From: Bradyrhizobium sp. WBAH42
Lineage (GTDB): Bacteria; Pseudomonadota; Alphaproteobacteria; Rhizobiales; Xanthobacteraceae
DNA length: 64,000 bases
Direction: 5' to 3'
NCBI RefSeq assembly: GCF_024585265.1
Contig: NZ_CP036533.1
Span: 5,279,001-5,343,000, forward strand
Positions 1 through 8,845 of the stretch are shown here, one piece after another. The notes under the pieces were generated by a model. It did no database searches, was not told the origin of the DNA, and saw only the letters and a list, made by a program, of their open reading frames with translations. The position numbers were made by a program, and so were the translations under genes. Position 1 is the stretch's first letter. Each line of letters starts with the position of its first letter.

Positions 1-3000
1 TGCCGATAGTGATCGACGGCGACCAGCGGTCGGCGGCGGGCTCGGACACGCCGGCCTTGAGATTGACGATCGCCTCCTCCAGCATCGATTGATAGAGCTC
101 GAAGCCGACCTCCTTGATGTGGCCGGACTGCTCCTCGCCCAAGAGATTGCCGGCGCCGCGAATGTCGAGGTCGTGCGAGGCGAGCTGGAAGCCGGCGCCC
201 AGCGTCTCCAGCGATTGCAGCACGGTGAGCCGGCGCTCGGCCTGCGCCGTGATCTTCTGCTGCGCCGGCAGCGTGAACAGCGCGTAGGCCCGCAGCTTGG
301 AGCGGCCGACGCGGCCGCGCAGCTGGTAGAGCTGGGCAAGGCCGAACATGTCGGCGCGATGCACGATCAGCGTGTTGGCGTTGGGAATGTCGAGGCCGGA
401 CTCGACGATCGTGGTCGACAAGAGAATGTCGAACTTGCCGTCGTAGAACGCGGTCATGATGTCCTCGATCACGGCGGGCGGCATCTGGCCGTGCGCGACC
501 GCGACCTTCATCTCGGGCACGTTCTTGTCGAGGAAGTCCTTGACCTCGGCGAGATCGTCGATGCGCGGTACGACGTAGAACGCTTGGCCGCCGCGATAAC
601 GCTCGCGCAAGAGCGCCTCGCGGATCATCAAGGGATCGTGCGGGGCGACGAAGGTGCGCACCGCCAGGCGATCCACCGGGGGCGAGGCAATGATCGAGAG
701 CTCGCGGACGCCGGTGAGTGCCAATTGCAACGTGCGCGGGATCGGGGTTGCCGACAGCGTCAGCACATGTACCTCGGCACGGAGCGCCTTCAACCGCTCC
801 TTGTGGCTGACGCCGAAATGCTGCTCTTCGTCGACGATGAGCAGGCCAAGGTCGCGGAACTTGATCGTCTTGCCGAGCAGCGCATGGGTGCCGACGACGA
901 TGTCGACCGAGCCGTCGGCGATGCCCTTCTTGACCTCGTTGAGCTGCTTGGTCGGGATCAGGCGCGAGGCTTGCGCGACGTTGACAGGGAAGCCTTTGAA
1001 GCGCTCGGTGAAGGTCCGGTAATGCTGGCGCGCCAGCAGCGTGGTCGGCACCACGACCGCGACCTGCTTGCCGTCGAGCGCGACGGCAAAGGCGGCGCGT
1101 AGCGCTACCTCGGTCTTGCCGAAGCCGACGTCGCCGCAGATCAGGCGATCCATCGGGCGGCCCTTTTCGAGATCCTTCAGCGTGGACTCGATGGCGCCGA
1201 GCTGGTCCTCGGTCTCGTCATAGGGGAAGCGCGCGCAGAACTCATCGTAGACGCCCTGCTGCACCGGCAGCTTCGGCGCCTCGTGCAGCATGCGTTCGGC
1301 CGCGATCTTGATCAGCTCGCCCGCGATCTCGCGGATGCGGTTCTTGAGCTTCGCCTTGCGTGTCTGCCACCCCGAGCCACCGAGCTTATCCAGCTCGACC
1401 GTGGTTTGATCAGAGCCGTAACGCGACAGCAGCTCGATGTTCTCGACCGGAAGGAACAGCTTCGTCTCGGCCGCATAGTGCAGCTCGAGACAGTCATGCG
1501 GCGCGCCGGCAACGTCCAGCGTCTGCAGGCCGATGAACCGGCCGATGCCGTGATCGACGTGGACGACGATGTCGCCGGCGGTGAGGCTCGTCACCTCCGA
1601 GATGAAATTGTCGAGCTTGCGGCTGGCCTTGCGCGGCCGCACCAGGCGGTCGCCGAGAATATCCTGCTCGCTGATGACGGCGATCTCGTCGGTCTCGAAG
1701 CCGCTTTCGAGGCCGAGCACGGCGAGCATGGTCTCGTTGCGCGGCGTCGCCTGCACGGTCCGCCAGGAGTTGACGCTGGTGGTATGGGCGAGCTTGTGGT
1801 CGCGCAGCATCGAATTCATGCGGTCGCGCGAGCCCTCCGTCCACAGCGCGATCACGACCTTCTTGCGCTGCGCCTGCAGCGCCATGACGTGGCTGACGAC
1901 GGACTCGAACACGTTGACATTGCTGTCGTTGCGCTCCGGCGCAAAGTCGCGGCCCTTGCGCGCGCCGGCATCGACGACTCCGGTGCCGTCGGTCGGCACC
2001 GAGAACGGCGTCAGCCGCGCCAGCGGGATCTCGCCGAGGCGCTTGCCCCATTCCTCCTCGGTCAGATACAGCCGGTCGGGCGGCAGCGGCTTGTAGATCG
2101 CGCCGCCGCCGGGATGCTCCATCGCCTCGCGCCTGGCCTCGTAATAATCGAGGATCTGCTTGAAGCGCTCGCGCACGGCATCCTCGGCCTGCGGCTCGAT
2201 CGCGACGGATGCGCCTTGCAGGTAGTCGAACAGCGTATCCATCCGGTCCTGGAACAGCGGCAGCCAGTGCTCCATGCCGGGATGGCGACGGCCCTCGCTG
2301 ACCGCTTCATACAGCGCATCGTCGCGCTCGGGCGCGCCGAACTCGGCGACATAGCCCATGCGGAATCTGCGGATGGTGTCGGTGACGAGCTGGAACTCCG
2401 AGACCGGCACGAGGTCGAGCGAGCGCATGTCGAGCAGCGTGCGCTGGGTCTCAGCATCGAAAGAGCGGATCGATTCCAGGCTGTCGCCGAAAAAGTCGAA
2501 GCGCACCGGCTGCTCGAGGCCGGCCGGAAACAGGTCCAGAATGCCGCCGCGCACGGCGTATTCGCCGGGCTCGCGCACGGTGGAGGAACGGTTGTAGCCG
2601 TTGTGCTCGAGCCAGGCCACGACGGTGTCCATCGGCACGACGTTGCCCGGCGCGACCGAGAGCGCCTGCGCCGCGACGAGCTCGCGCGCGGGCACGCGCT
2701 GCACCACCGCGTTCACCGTGGTCAGCACGATCAGCGGCTTGTCGCTGCCGGTGAGCGAGGCCAGCCGCGCCAGCGTGGTCAGGCGCTGCGCGAGAATGCC
2801 GCCATGTGGCGAGACACGGTCATAGGGTTGGCAATCCCAGGCAGGGAAGGTCAGCACCGGCAGATCGGGCGCGAAGAACCGCAGGGCCCGCTCGAGCGAC
2901 TGCATGCGCCCGCCGTCGCGGCAGACGACCGCAAGGCTGACAGCCGGCTTCTTCGGCCGCGCCGCGATGGCACGGGCGAGATCGGAGACCACGAGCCCTT

Positions 3001-3082
3001 CGGCGCCTTCCGCGACATTGGCAAGCGTCAGCGCGCGGCCGGGCGTCAGCAGCTCGGCCGGAGATTTCATCCCTTGCTTCAT
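1..3082 (-). CDS. mfd: Transcription-repair coupling factor Mfd (C-terminus cut by window edge)
   Basis: ATP-dependent translocase that removes RNA polymerase stalled at DNA lesions and recruits UvrA for nucleotide excision repair. About 1027 codons are visible of a family length near 1150-1170. The order is a UvrB-like N-terminal module, an RNAP-interaction region, then the motor with GDVGFGKTE (Walker A, about residue 650), DEEQHFG (about 751), SATPIPRTL and GRVGR. The missing end is part of the TRCF domain, which binds UvrA intramolecularly in known Mfd. The ATG overlaps the stop of sdhE as ATGA, so the two are probably translationally coupled. A second Mfd-like gene lies at 30.7-33.9 kb; this copy has the more canonical motifs. 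Confidence 0.96.
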   Translation of the reverse strand, partial: MKQGMKSPAELLTPGRALTLANVAEGAEGLVVSDLARAIAARPKKPAVSLAVVCRDGGRMQSLERALRFFAPDLPVLTFPAWDCQPYDRVSPHGGILAQRLTTLARLASLTGSDKPLIVLTTVNAVVQRVPARELVAAQALSVAPGNVVPMDTVVAWLEHNGYNRSSTVREPGEYAVRGGILDLFPAGLEQPVRFDFFGDSLESIRSFDAETQRTLLDMRSLDLVPVSEFQLVTDTIRRFRMGYVAEFGAPERDDALYEAVSEGRRHPGMEHWLPLFQDRMDTLFDYLQGASVAIEPQAEDAVRERFKQILDYYEARREAMEHPGGGAIYKPLPPDRLYLTEEEWGKRLGEIPLARLTPFSVPTDGTGVVDAGARKGRDFAPERNDSNVNVFESVVSHVMALQAQRKKVVIALWTEGSRDRMNSMLRDHKLAHTTSVNSWRTVQATPRNETMLAVLGLESGFETDEIAVISEQDILGDRLVRPRKASRKLDNFISEVTSLTAGDIVVHVDHGIGRFIGLQTLDVAGAPHDCLELHYAAETKLFLPVENIELLSRYGSDQTTVELDKLGGSGWQTRKAKLKNRIREIAGELIKIAAERMLHEAPKLPVQQGVYDEFCARFPYDETEDQLGAIESTLKDLEKGRPMDRLICGDVGFGKTEVALRAAFAVALDGKQVAVVVPTTLLARQHYRTFTERFKGFPVNVAQASRLIPTKQLNEVKKGIADGSVDIVVGTHALLGKTIKFRDLGLLIVDEEQHFGVSHKERLKALRAEVHVLTLSATPIPRTLQLALTGVRELSIIASPPVDRLAVRTFVAPHDPLMIREALLRERYRGGQAFYVVPRIDDLAEVKDFLDKNVPEMKVAVAHGQMPPAVIEDIMTAFYDGKFDILLSTTIVESGLDIPNANTLIVHRADMFGLAQLYQLRGRVGRSKLRAYALFTLPAQQKITAQAERRLTVLQSLETLGAGFQLASHDLDIRGAGNLLGEEQSGHIKEVGFELYQSMLEEAIVNLKAGVSEPAADRWSPSITIG

Positions 3083-3369
3083 AGATTGCCGTCCGCGATC
3101 GGAAACGCCTTGATGCGGGCAAACAGCGCGCCGGCGACGTCGGCCGGCAGCACCTTGTCACCGGTGATGGCGGCATAGAGATCGGGATCATTGACCTCGA
3201 GCAGGCGCTCGAGCTCGCCGAGCTCGGCGTCGGACAAATTGCCGATCTCGGCATCCGCGAACCGGCCGAGGACCAGGTCCATCTCGCGCGTGCCGCGGTG
3301 CCAGCAGCGGAACAGAAGCCGCTTGCGGCGGTCATCCAGCCCGCTGCTCGATCGTGTCGTTCCCGTCAT
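3079..3369 (-). CDS. sdhE: SdhE/YgfY family FAD assembly factor
   Basis: A 96-residue protein of the SdhE (succinate dehydrogenase assembly factor 2, DUF339) family, which promotes covalent attachment of FAD to the SdhA flavoprotein. The family core is visible: RRKRLLFRCWHRGTREMDLVLGRF... has the RGxxE signature (here HRGTREMDL), followed by an acidic helical part with ELERLLEVNDPDLYAAI. Length matches the family. It is the first gene of a two-gene unit whose stop overlaps the mfd start by 4 bp. It is divergent from recG, with the palindromic repeat at 3477-3613 between them. The recG/sdhE/mfd arrangement recurs in related alphaproteobacteria as far as I recall. Confidence 0.9.
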   Translation of the reverse strand: MTGTTRSSSGLDDRRKRLLFRCWHRGTREMDLVLGRFADAEIGNLSDAELGELERLLEVNDPDLYAAITGDKVLPADVAGALFARIKAFPIADGNL

Positions 3370-3476
3370 GTCTCAAATCCAGTCAAACGCAGAAAGCCCG
3401 GACGTGCCGGGCGGGGGTGATATAGCCACTCAAGGTCCCCATGTCAGCCCTTTGTTATTGCAATTGTTTGGAGACC

Positions 3477-3613
3477 GTCATTGCCGGGCTTGCCGTCTTC
3501 GCAAAGCTTCGCCGGCCTGATATCGAAAGCCCGGCGAAGCCGTTTGCGGAGCCGGGACCCGGCAATCCATCGTCATTGAAAAGATGGATGCGCGGGTCAA
3601 GCCCGCGCATGAC
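3477..3613. repeat. Palindromic intergenic repeat, GTCAT...ATGAC type
   Basis: A 137-bp element between sdhE and recG. Its ends are near-perfect inverted repeats: GTCATTGCCGGGCTTG at 3477-3492 against the complement of CAAGCCCGCGCATGAC at 3598-3613 (13 of 16). An internal hairpin (GCGCGGG...CCCGCGC) sits near its right end. Two elements with the same GTCAT/ATGAC termini but different interiors lie at 43900-43984 and 53240-53334. The alternative recG ATG at 3609 lies inside it. Confidence 0.8.
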
Positions 3614-3626
3614 GAATGTTGCGAGA

Positions 3627-5735
3627 ATGCGCCCCAGCCTGCTCAATCCGCTGTTTGCTCCCTTGACCAGCCTGCCCGGCGTCGGTCCGAAGCAGGACAA
3701 GCTGTTGCAGTACCTGCTCAGCCGCAGCGAGACGCCGCGGCTGGTCGATCTGCTCTTGCATCTGCCGAGCCAGGTCATCGACCGCCGCGCCCGGCCGAAG
3801 ATCCGAGACGCGGCCGTTGGAACCATGGTGACGCTGGAGGTCACCGTCGATCGCCACCGCCCGCCTCCGCCGCGCAACGCGCGCGCGCCGTATCTGGTCT
3901 ATGCACGCGACGATACCGGCGACGTCGTGCTGACCTTCTTTCGCGCCAAGCCGGGCTATGTCGAGAAGCTGCTGCCGATGGGCGCGAAGCGCTACGTCTC
4001 CGGCACGCTGCAGATGTATGACGGCATCCCGCAGATCGTGCATCCCGACCGCGTGCTCGACGAGGAGGCGATCTCGAAGCTGTCGGGGATCGACCCGGTC
4101 TATCCGCTGACGGAAGGGCTCGCGCTGGGCTCGCTCCGCCGCTCGATCGCGCAGGCGCTGCAAAAGCTTCCCGCTTTGCCGGAATGGATCAGCCCGGAGG
4201 TGCTGCGCCGCTGCGACTTCCCGCCGATCGCGGAAGCGCTCAATCGCGTGCACCAGCCGGTCGAGCTGACCGACATCTTGCCCGACCGGCCGTTCTGGTC
4301 GCGCCTCGCCTTCGACGAACTGCTGGCCGGCCAGCTCGCGCTTGCCCTGATCCGCGCGCAGCTGCGCCGCCCCGCCGGCGTGCGCAATGCCGGCGACGGG
4401 CATCTGCGCAACAAGATCATCGACGCCCTGCCTTACGCGCTGACACCATCCCAGCGCAGCGCTGCGGCGGCGATCGCCGAAGACCTGAAGCAGCCGGTGC
4501 GCATGCTGCGCCTGCTGCAGGGTGACGTCGGCTCCGGCAAGACCGTGGTGGCGCTGCTCGCTGCCGCCGCGGTCGCCGAGGTCGGCAAGCAGGCCGCGCT
4601 GATGGCCCCGACCGAAATCCTGGCGCGCCAGCACATCAAGACCATCGCCCCACTCGCGGAGCGCGCGGGATTGCGCGTTGCCATTCTCACCGGCCGCGAG
4701 AAGGGCAAGGAACGGCGCGAGATCATCACTGAGCTCGCCGCGGGCGAGATCGACCTGCTCGTCGGCACCCATGCGCTGATCCAGGACGATGTCGTCTTCA
4801 GGGATCTCGCGCTCGCCATCGTCGACGAACAGCACCGTTTCGGCGTGCGCGAGCGCCTTGCGCTGACGTCCAAGGGCGAAGCCGTCGACGTGCTGGTGCT
4901 GAGCGCAACCCCGATCCCGCGCACGCTGGTGCTGACCTATTTCGGCGACATGGACATTTCCGAACTGCGCGAGAAGCCGGCCGGTCGCCAGCCGATCGAT
5001 ACCCGCGCCGTGCCGATGAGCCGGATCAGCGAGGTCATGGAAGGCGTCGGCCGCGCGCTCGAAGCCGGCAAGCTAGTCTACTGGATCTGCCCGCTGGTCG
5101 AGGAATCCGAGGCCGAGGGCACCGAGCATCTCACCAACGCGACCAAGCGGTTCGAGACCCTGCAAAAACGTTTCGGCGACCGCGTCGGCCTCGTCCACGG
5201 CCAGATGAAGGGCACCGAGAAGGACCGCGTCATGAGCCAGTTCGCCGCCCACGAGATCGGCCTCCTGGTCGCCACCACCGTGGTCGAGGTCGGCGTCGAC
5301 GTCCCGGCCGCGACCATCATGGTGATCGAGAACGCCGAGCGTTTCGGTCTTGCCCAGCTGCACCAGCTCCGCGGCCGCATCGGACGCGGCTCGGAGGCGT
5401 CAACTTGCATCCTGCTCTATGGCGAGCCGCTCGGCGAGATGTCGAAGGCGCGCCTGAAAGTGATCCGCGAGACCACCGACGGCTTCCGCATCGCCGAGGA
5501 AGATTTGAAGCTGCGCGGCGAAGGCGACGTGCTGGGCGTGCGCCAGAGCGGCCTGCCCGGCTACCGCATCGCGCGCCCGGAGGTGCACGGCCAGCTGATC
5601 GCCCAAGCCAGAGACGAGGCGCTTCGGATCCTCAAAGAGGATCCGAAGCTGAAAGGCGAGCGCGGCGAGGCGCTGCGCTCCCTGCTGTATCTGTACGAAC
5701 GGGACGAAGCGATCCCGTTGATCGGGGCGGGTTAG
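3627..5735 (+). CDS. recG: ATP-dependent DNA helicase RecG
   Basis: Branched-DNA helicase that regresses stalled replication forks and processes Holliday junctions. The protein has 702 residues, the usual family length. An N-terminal helical and wedge/OB region (LTSLPGVGP near the start) is followed by the SF2 motor: GDVGSGKT (about 299-306), DEQHRFG (about 400), SATPIPRTL, QLRGRIGRG and the C-terminal DLKLRGEGDVLG segment. The ATG at 3627 gives MRPSLLNPLFAPL, the usual start in relatives. An in-frame ATG at 3609 and a much longer open frame from 3441 run through the repeat element and are probably not used. It is divergent from sdhE-mfd. Confidence 0.96.
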   Translation: MRPSLLNPLFAPLTSLPGVGPKQDKLLQYLLSRSETPRLVDLLLHLPSQVIDRRARPKIRDAAVGTMVTLEVTVDRHRPPPPRNARAPYLVYARDDTGDVVLTFFRAKPGYVEKLLPMGAKRYVSGTLQMYDGIPQIVHPDRVLDEEAISKLSGIDPVYPLTEGLALGSLRRSIAQALQKLPALPEWISPEVLRRCDFPPIAEALNRVHQPVELTDILPDRPFWSRLAFDELLAGQLALALIRAQLRRPAGVRNAGDGHLRNKIIDALPYALTPSQRSAAAAIAEDLKQPVRMLRLLQGDVGSGKTVVALLAAAAVAEVGKQAALMAPTEILARQHIKTIAPLAERAGLRVAILTGREKGKERREIITELAAGEIDLLVGTHALIQDDVVFRDLALAIVDEQHRFGVRERLALTSKGEAVDVLVLSATPIPRTLVLTYFGDMDISELREKPAGRQPIDTRAVPMSRISEVMEGVGRALEAGKLVYWICPLVEESEAEGTEHLTNATKRFETLQKRFGDRVGLVHGQMKGTEKDRVMSQFAAHEIGLLVATTVVEVGVDVPAATIMVIENAERFGLAQLHQLRGRIGRGSEASTCILLYGEPLGEMSKARLKVIRETTDGFRIAEEDLKLRGEGDVLGVRQSGLPGYRIARPEVHGQLIAQARDEALRILKEDPKLKGERGEALRSLLYLYERDEAIPLIGAG

Positions 5736-5805
5736 GCCACGAAGCCTTGGGGCCGGCCGACGCGCACATGCTCGGCCGAGGCGACGGCGATCCAGCTCCG
5801 CGGGC

Positions 5806-6177
5806 TCATGCAGCCTCCGGCGCGAATACGCGCAAGCGGTGACCATCCGGATCGAGCGCGACGAAGGTCGTGCCGAAGTCCATCCGGGTCGGCGCCTGGG
5901 CGATCGCAAGTCCGCCCCTTTTCCAGGCCGTGTGTGTTTCCTCCACGGCGGCCGCGTCGCTGACCGTAAACGCCACCTCGCTGCTGCCGGGCTGTCCCGC
6001 GGTCTTCGGTTCGACGGTGGCGCGCGACCACAATCCGAGCATCACGCCGTCACGCAACGGCAGCATGGCAAATGTCGGCGACTGCTCGATGATCGGGATA
6101 CCCAATAGCTCGCTGTAGAACTTGGCGCTTGCCGCCGGGCTTTCGACATGGAGCAGCAGGAAGCTGAAGTCTGGCAT
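5806..6177 (-). CDS. VOC (glyoxalase/bleomycin-resistance fold) family protein
   Basis: A 123-residue single-module VOC protein: FSFLLLHVESPAASAKFYSELLG at the start, and FGTTFVALDPDGHRLRVF at the end, where E, Q or H residues usually bind metal. Substrate is unknown; such proteins include dioxygenases, glyoxalases and drug-binding proteins. The ATG at 6177 is chosen because the upstream extension is basic and lacks the fold. The gene lies just downstream of the YafY-type regulator on the same strand, and a palindrome at 6238-6260, 61 bp before its start, matches the one before the regulator, so that regulator probably controls it. Confidence 0.85.
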   Translation of the reverse strand: MPDFSFLLLHVESPAASAKFYSELLGIPIIEQSPTFAMLPLRDGVMLGLWSRATVEPKTAGQPGSSEVAFTVSDAAAVEETHTAWKRGGLAIAQAPTRMDFGTTFVALDPDGHRLRVFAPEAA

Positions 6178-6237
6178 GTGAGGTCTCCTCGTTCGGCGCT
6201 CGGTGACGTGAGCGCGACGTAGAAACCTATAGCTCGG

Positions 6238-6260
6238 CATGCTGTCAGTTTATGTCAGTA
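6238..6260. promoter_or_regulatory. Probable YafY-type operator upstream of the VOC gene
   Basis: CATGCTGTCAG, three bases, then ATGTCAGTA. It matches the perfect palindrome at 6993-7017 at 11 of 12 positions in the left arm and keeps the ATG-CAG core in the right arm. It lies between the regulator's stop and the VOC gene, where a promoter for the latter would be expected. Confidence 0.6.
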
Positions 6261-6273
6261 GTGTCGACGAAGA

Positions 6274-6963
6274 TCACTGCTCCGGCACGCCCTCCAAAGC
6301 GCGCCATTCCTTCAACAGCGCGGCGCGCCGTCGTGGATAGCGTTTGGCAGTCGATTTCAGCGCCGTGATGCGGTCCGTCCGGAAGTGCCGGTAGCCGTCA
6401 CGAAGCTCGCACCAGGCGACGACGACGCGGACGCGATCGAAAAAGGCGAGAGCGAACGGCCAGATCGTGCGCCGCGATGCACTTCCCTTGCCGTCGGCAT
6501 AGGCGATCTGCATCTTGCGCTCGGCACGGATCGCATCGCGGATCGATGCGAGTTCGGTATCACCGGCCGCGAGCGCTTCACCCGGTCCGATCAGCAAGCT
6601 CGACGCATCGAGGCCAGCGCGCAAGTCGTCCGGAAGCACCGCTCCGATCTTGGCGAGCGCGTTGCGGGCGGCATCGCCGAGTGGCTGATCGGCGCGTTCC
6701 GCCACCCATCGTGAGCCGAGCACCAACGCCTCGATCTCCTCCTCGCTGAACATCAGCGGCGGCAGCATGAAGCCGGGCCGCAGCACGTAGCCGACGCCGG
6801 CCTCGCCGTCGATGTGCGCGCCTTGCGCCTTCAAGGTCTCGATGTCGCGGTAGAGCGTGCGGAGCGACACGCCGACCTCGTCGGCGAGCGCGGCGCCCGC
6901 GACCGGCCGTCGATGCCGGCGCAGCACCTGAATCAGATCGAGCAGTCGTTGCGAGCGGGACAT
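6274..6963 (-). CDS. YafY-family transcriptional regulator (HTH + WYL domain)
   Basis: A 229-residue DNA-binding regulator. The N-terminal HTH_11-type winged helix reads SRSQRLLDLIQVLRRHRRPV...LADEVGVSLRTLYRDIETL. The C-terminal WYL-type domain has the pattern of a ligand-sensing beta-barrel (IWPFALAFFDRVRVVVAWCELRDGYRHFRTDRI). The ATG at 6963 gives the standard MSRSQRLL start; the longer frame has no family match. A perfect 10+10 palindrome at 6993-7017 sits 30 bp upstream and suggests autoregulation; a variant precedes the VOC gene. The ligand is unknown. Confidence 0.88.
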   Translation of the reverse strand: MSRSQRLLDLIQVLRRHRRPVAGAALADEVGVSLRTLYRDIETLKAQGAHIDGEAGVGYVLRPGFMLPPLMFSEEEIEALVLGSRWVAERADQPLGDAARNALAKIGAVLPDDLRAGLDASSLLIGPGEALAAGDTELASIRDAIRAERKMQIAYADGKGSASRRTIWPFALAFFDRVRVVVAWCELRDGYRHFRTDRITALKSTAKRYPRRRAALLKEWRALEGVPEQ

Positions 6964-6992
6964 CGGCGAGCCTCGAGCGAGGCATACTACGT

Positions 6993-7017
6993 CATGCTGC
7001 CAGGACATGGCAGCATG
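6993..7017. promoter_or_regulatory. Perfect palindrome upstream of the YafY-type regulator
   Basis: CATGCTGCCA and TGGCAGCATG form a perfect 10-bp inverted repeat separated by 5 bases, 30 bp upstream of the regulator's ATG. A degenerate version is at 6238-6260. Two copies in front of two adjacent genes, one encoding a DNA-binding protein, point to an operator. Confidence 0.65.
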
Positions 7018-7029
7018 AGAGTACGCCCC

Positions 7030-7890
7030 CTAAGTGTTCTTCCGCGCGATGCTCGCCGCGAAGGCCTTCATCAACGCGGCGTCCGCCGCCTCCCCCTTCT
7101 CATCCTCCGCGAGGTGCTCGAACCACCTCGCAAAGCCCTCGTAGACCTGGCTGGCCGGATGATCGGGCCCGAGGAATCCGGAAATCTCCCGCATCTCCGC
7201 GACCCAGCGATAGGCCTTCGGGATCATGTCGGGCAGCGCGACTTCGAGCCGCGCCAAAATGGCCGGCTGGCTCAGCGCAAGCTCGTCGCGCAGCGCATCA
7301 GCCGCACCCGCTTTTGTCGCCGCGATCACCATCGCCGAGCCGATGCCGGCAAGACCCTTGACGATGCCGGCATAGGACATTTTCAACGCGGACGCCGCAC
7401 CGACCGGGCCTTCGACGATCCGCACGTCGAGACCGAGATCCCCAAGCACGGCGATATCCTTGGCGTGCTCGCCCGACATGTAGAAGGCCGGGCTCTTGCC
7501 ACCTCGCTGCGGCGGAAAGCCGATGATGCCGGCATCGACGAACGGCGCCTGCGCCGAGCCGATGATCTCCTCGATTCTTTGCACGGTATCGACATTGACG
7601 GCATTGCAATCGACCACGATCGGCTTCTTCTCGCGCCTGACGATCAGCGCGGCCAGCCGTTGGGCCAGCGCCACGGCTTCGCCCGGCGGCACGATCGAGA
7701 GGATGATGTCGGCGTCCGCGATCGCGTCGTCCTCGGTGCCGATCATGCCGGCATCCGCCGCGCGTTTCAGCGTTGCCTCGCTCCGCCCCTGCAGCGACGT
7801 CAGTACGCGCGCACCGTTGTCGCTGAGGCGGCGGGCCACGGCGCTGCCCATGGCACCGGGGGCGAGGATCGCAATGGTTTTGGACATCAT
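7030..7890 (-). CDS. NAD(P)-dependent oxidoreductase, 6-phosphogluconate dehydrogenase-like (DUF1932)
   Basis: A 286-residue protein with an N-terminal Rossmann fold: IAILAPGAMGSAVARRL is the GxGxxG-like dinucleotide loop (here APGAMGSAVA), and ILSIVPPGEA follows as in beta-hydroxyacid dehydrogenases. The helical C-terminal part (ALKMSYAGIVKGLAGIGSAMV) fits the DUF1932 domain. The catalytic Lys of this superfamily could be the K in ALKMSYAG. Substrate is unknown. ATG at 7890 or 7887 both follow a GGAG; the second gives better spacing. It stands alone on the minus strand between the regulator and the DUF502 gene. Confidence 0.85.
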   Translation of the reverse strand: MMSKTIAILAPGAMGSAVARRLSDNGARVLTSLQGRSEATLKRAADAGMIGTEDDAIADADIILSIVPPGEAVALAQRLAALIVRREKKPIVVDCNAVNVDTVQRIEEIIGSAQAPFVDAGIIGFPPQRGGKSPAFYMSGEHAKDIAVLGDLGLDVRIVEGPVGAASALKMSYAGIVKGLAGIGSAMVIAATKAGAADALRDELALSQPAILARLEVALPDMIPKAYRWVAEMREISGFLGPDHPASQVYEGFARWFEHLAEDEKGEAADAALMKAFAASIARKNT

Positions 7891-7990
7891 GCACTCCAGC
7901 TCGAACGCCGGGCGGCACGCCCGGTCGACCTGAGACTAGCAGAGGTCGAATGCGCCGACGTGAACGCGACCATCCCGCGACGGAATGGCC

Positions 7991-8761
7991 CTACTCCGCC
8001 TTCGCAGGCTCGGGCCGGAGCGTGGAGGCATTGGCGATCCGCGCGGCATTCGCCATGCCGGCAAGCGCGGCCGCCTTCTTCGGATCGGGCGCCGAGCCCG
8101 GCTGCACCACGCCGGCTGACATGATCAGCGTCGCGGCGTCTTCGGCGGTGAGATCGACCTCGATGATCTTGCTCTTGGGGACATAGAAGAAGAAGCCGGT
8201 GGTCGGGTTCGGCGAGCACGGCAGGAATACCGAGACATGCTCCTCCTGCCCCGGCAGGCTGCGCGAGATGTCCTCGTTCGGCGATTGCGAGATCAGCACG
8301 ATCGACCACATGCCTGGCGAAGGAAACTCGACAAGGCCGACTTTCCGGAAGCTCGAGCCCTTGCCCGAGAACAGCGTCTCGAACACCTGCTTCAGGCCGC
8401 GATAGATCGCGCGCACCGCCGGGATCCGGCCGAGAAAGGTCTCGCCGACATCGACCAGCGTGCGGCCGATCAGATTGGCCGCGAGGAAGCCGACCAGCGT
8501 CAGCGTGAAGAATGCGACAATCAGTCCCCAGCCGGGAACGACGTAAGGGAGATAGGTTTCCGGGCGATAGGCCAGCGGCACGAACGGCCGCACCACGCCG
8601 TCGACCCAGGTGACGAACCACCAGACCAGATAGAGGGTGATCGCAATCGGCCCCGTCACCACGAGGCCGGTCAGGAAATAATTGCGGAAGCGGCCCATCA
8701 GGCCGGTATGCGGTTCCGGGAGGGGATCAAGAGGCGCAGGCGCGTCGTCGCGGGGGGTCAT
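7991..8761 (-). CDS. DUF502 family membrane protein
   Basis: A 256-residue inner-membrane protein. Two hydrophobic helices are visible (about residues 29-50 and 73-95), with the family signatures FLTGLVVTGPIAITLYLVWW and IPAVRAIYRGLKQVFETL, then a soluble domain rich in beta structure (SIVLISQ, VFLPCSPNPTTGFFFYVP). Function is not established for the family. It is downstream of glmS on the same strand with an 84-bp gap, so it may be read from the same transcript. The ATG at 8761 precedes a Pro-rich stretch and fits the usual family start. Confidence 0.88.
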   Translation of the reverse strand: MTPRDDAPAPLDPLPEPHTGLMGRFRNYFLTGLVVTGPIAITLYLVWWFVTWVDGVVRPFVPLAYRPETYLPYVVPGWGLIVAFFTLTLVGFLAANLIGRTLVDVGETFLGRIPAVRAIYRGLKQVFETLFSGKGSSFRKVGLVEFPSPGMWSIVLISQSPNEDISRSLPGQEEHVSVFLPCSPNPTTGFFFYVPKSKIIEVDLTAEDAATLIMSAGVVQPGSAPDPKKAAALAGMANAARIANASTLRPEPAKAE

Positions 8762-8845
8762 TCGGGTTCCAGGTCGGTCGCTACCAACAAGCTAGGGTCT
8801 TCTAGCAGGTTTTGGAAGACTGCGGCCGACCGATATCCCGATTGC

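Noticed and set aside
1283..3178. Long plus-strand open frame (631 codons) opposite mfd
   Set aside because: It is antisense to a clear Mfd reading frame, its translation is rich in Arg, His and Asp without any domain, and such mirror frames are usual in high-GC coding DNA.
3441..3626. N-terminal extension of RecG
   Set aside because: The extra 62 codons run through the palindromic repeat and do not resemble RecG; the family start is at 3627.
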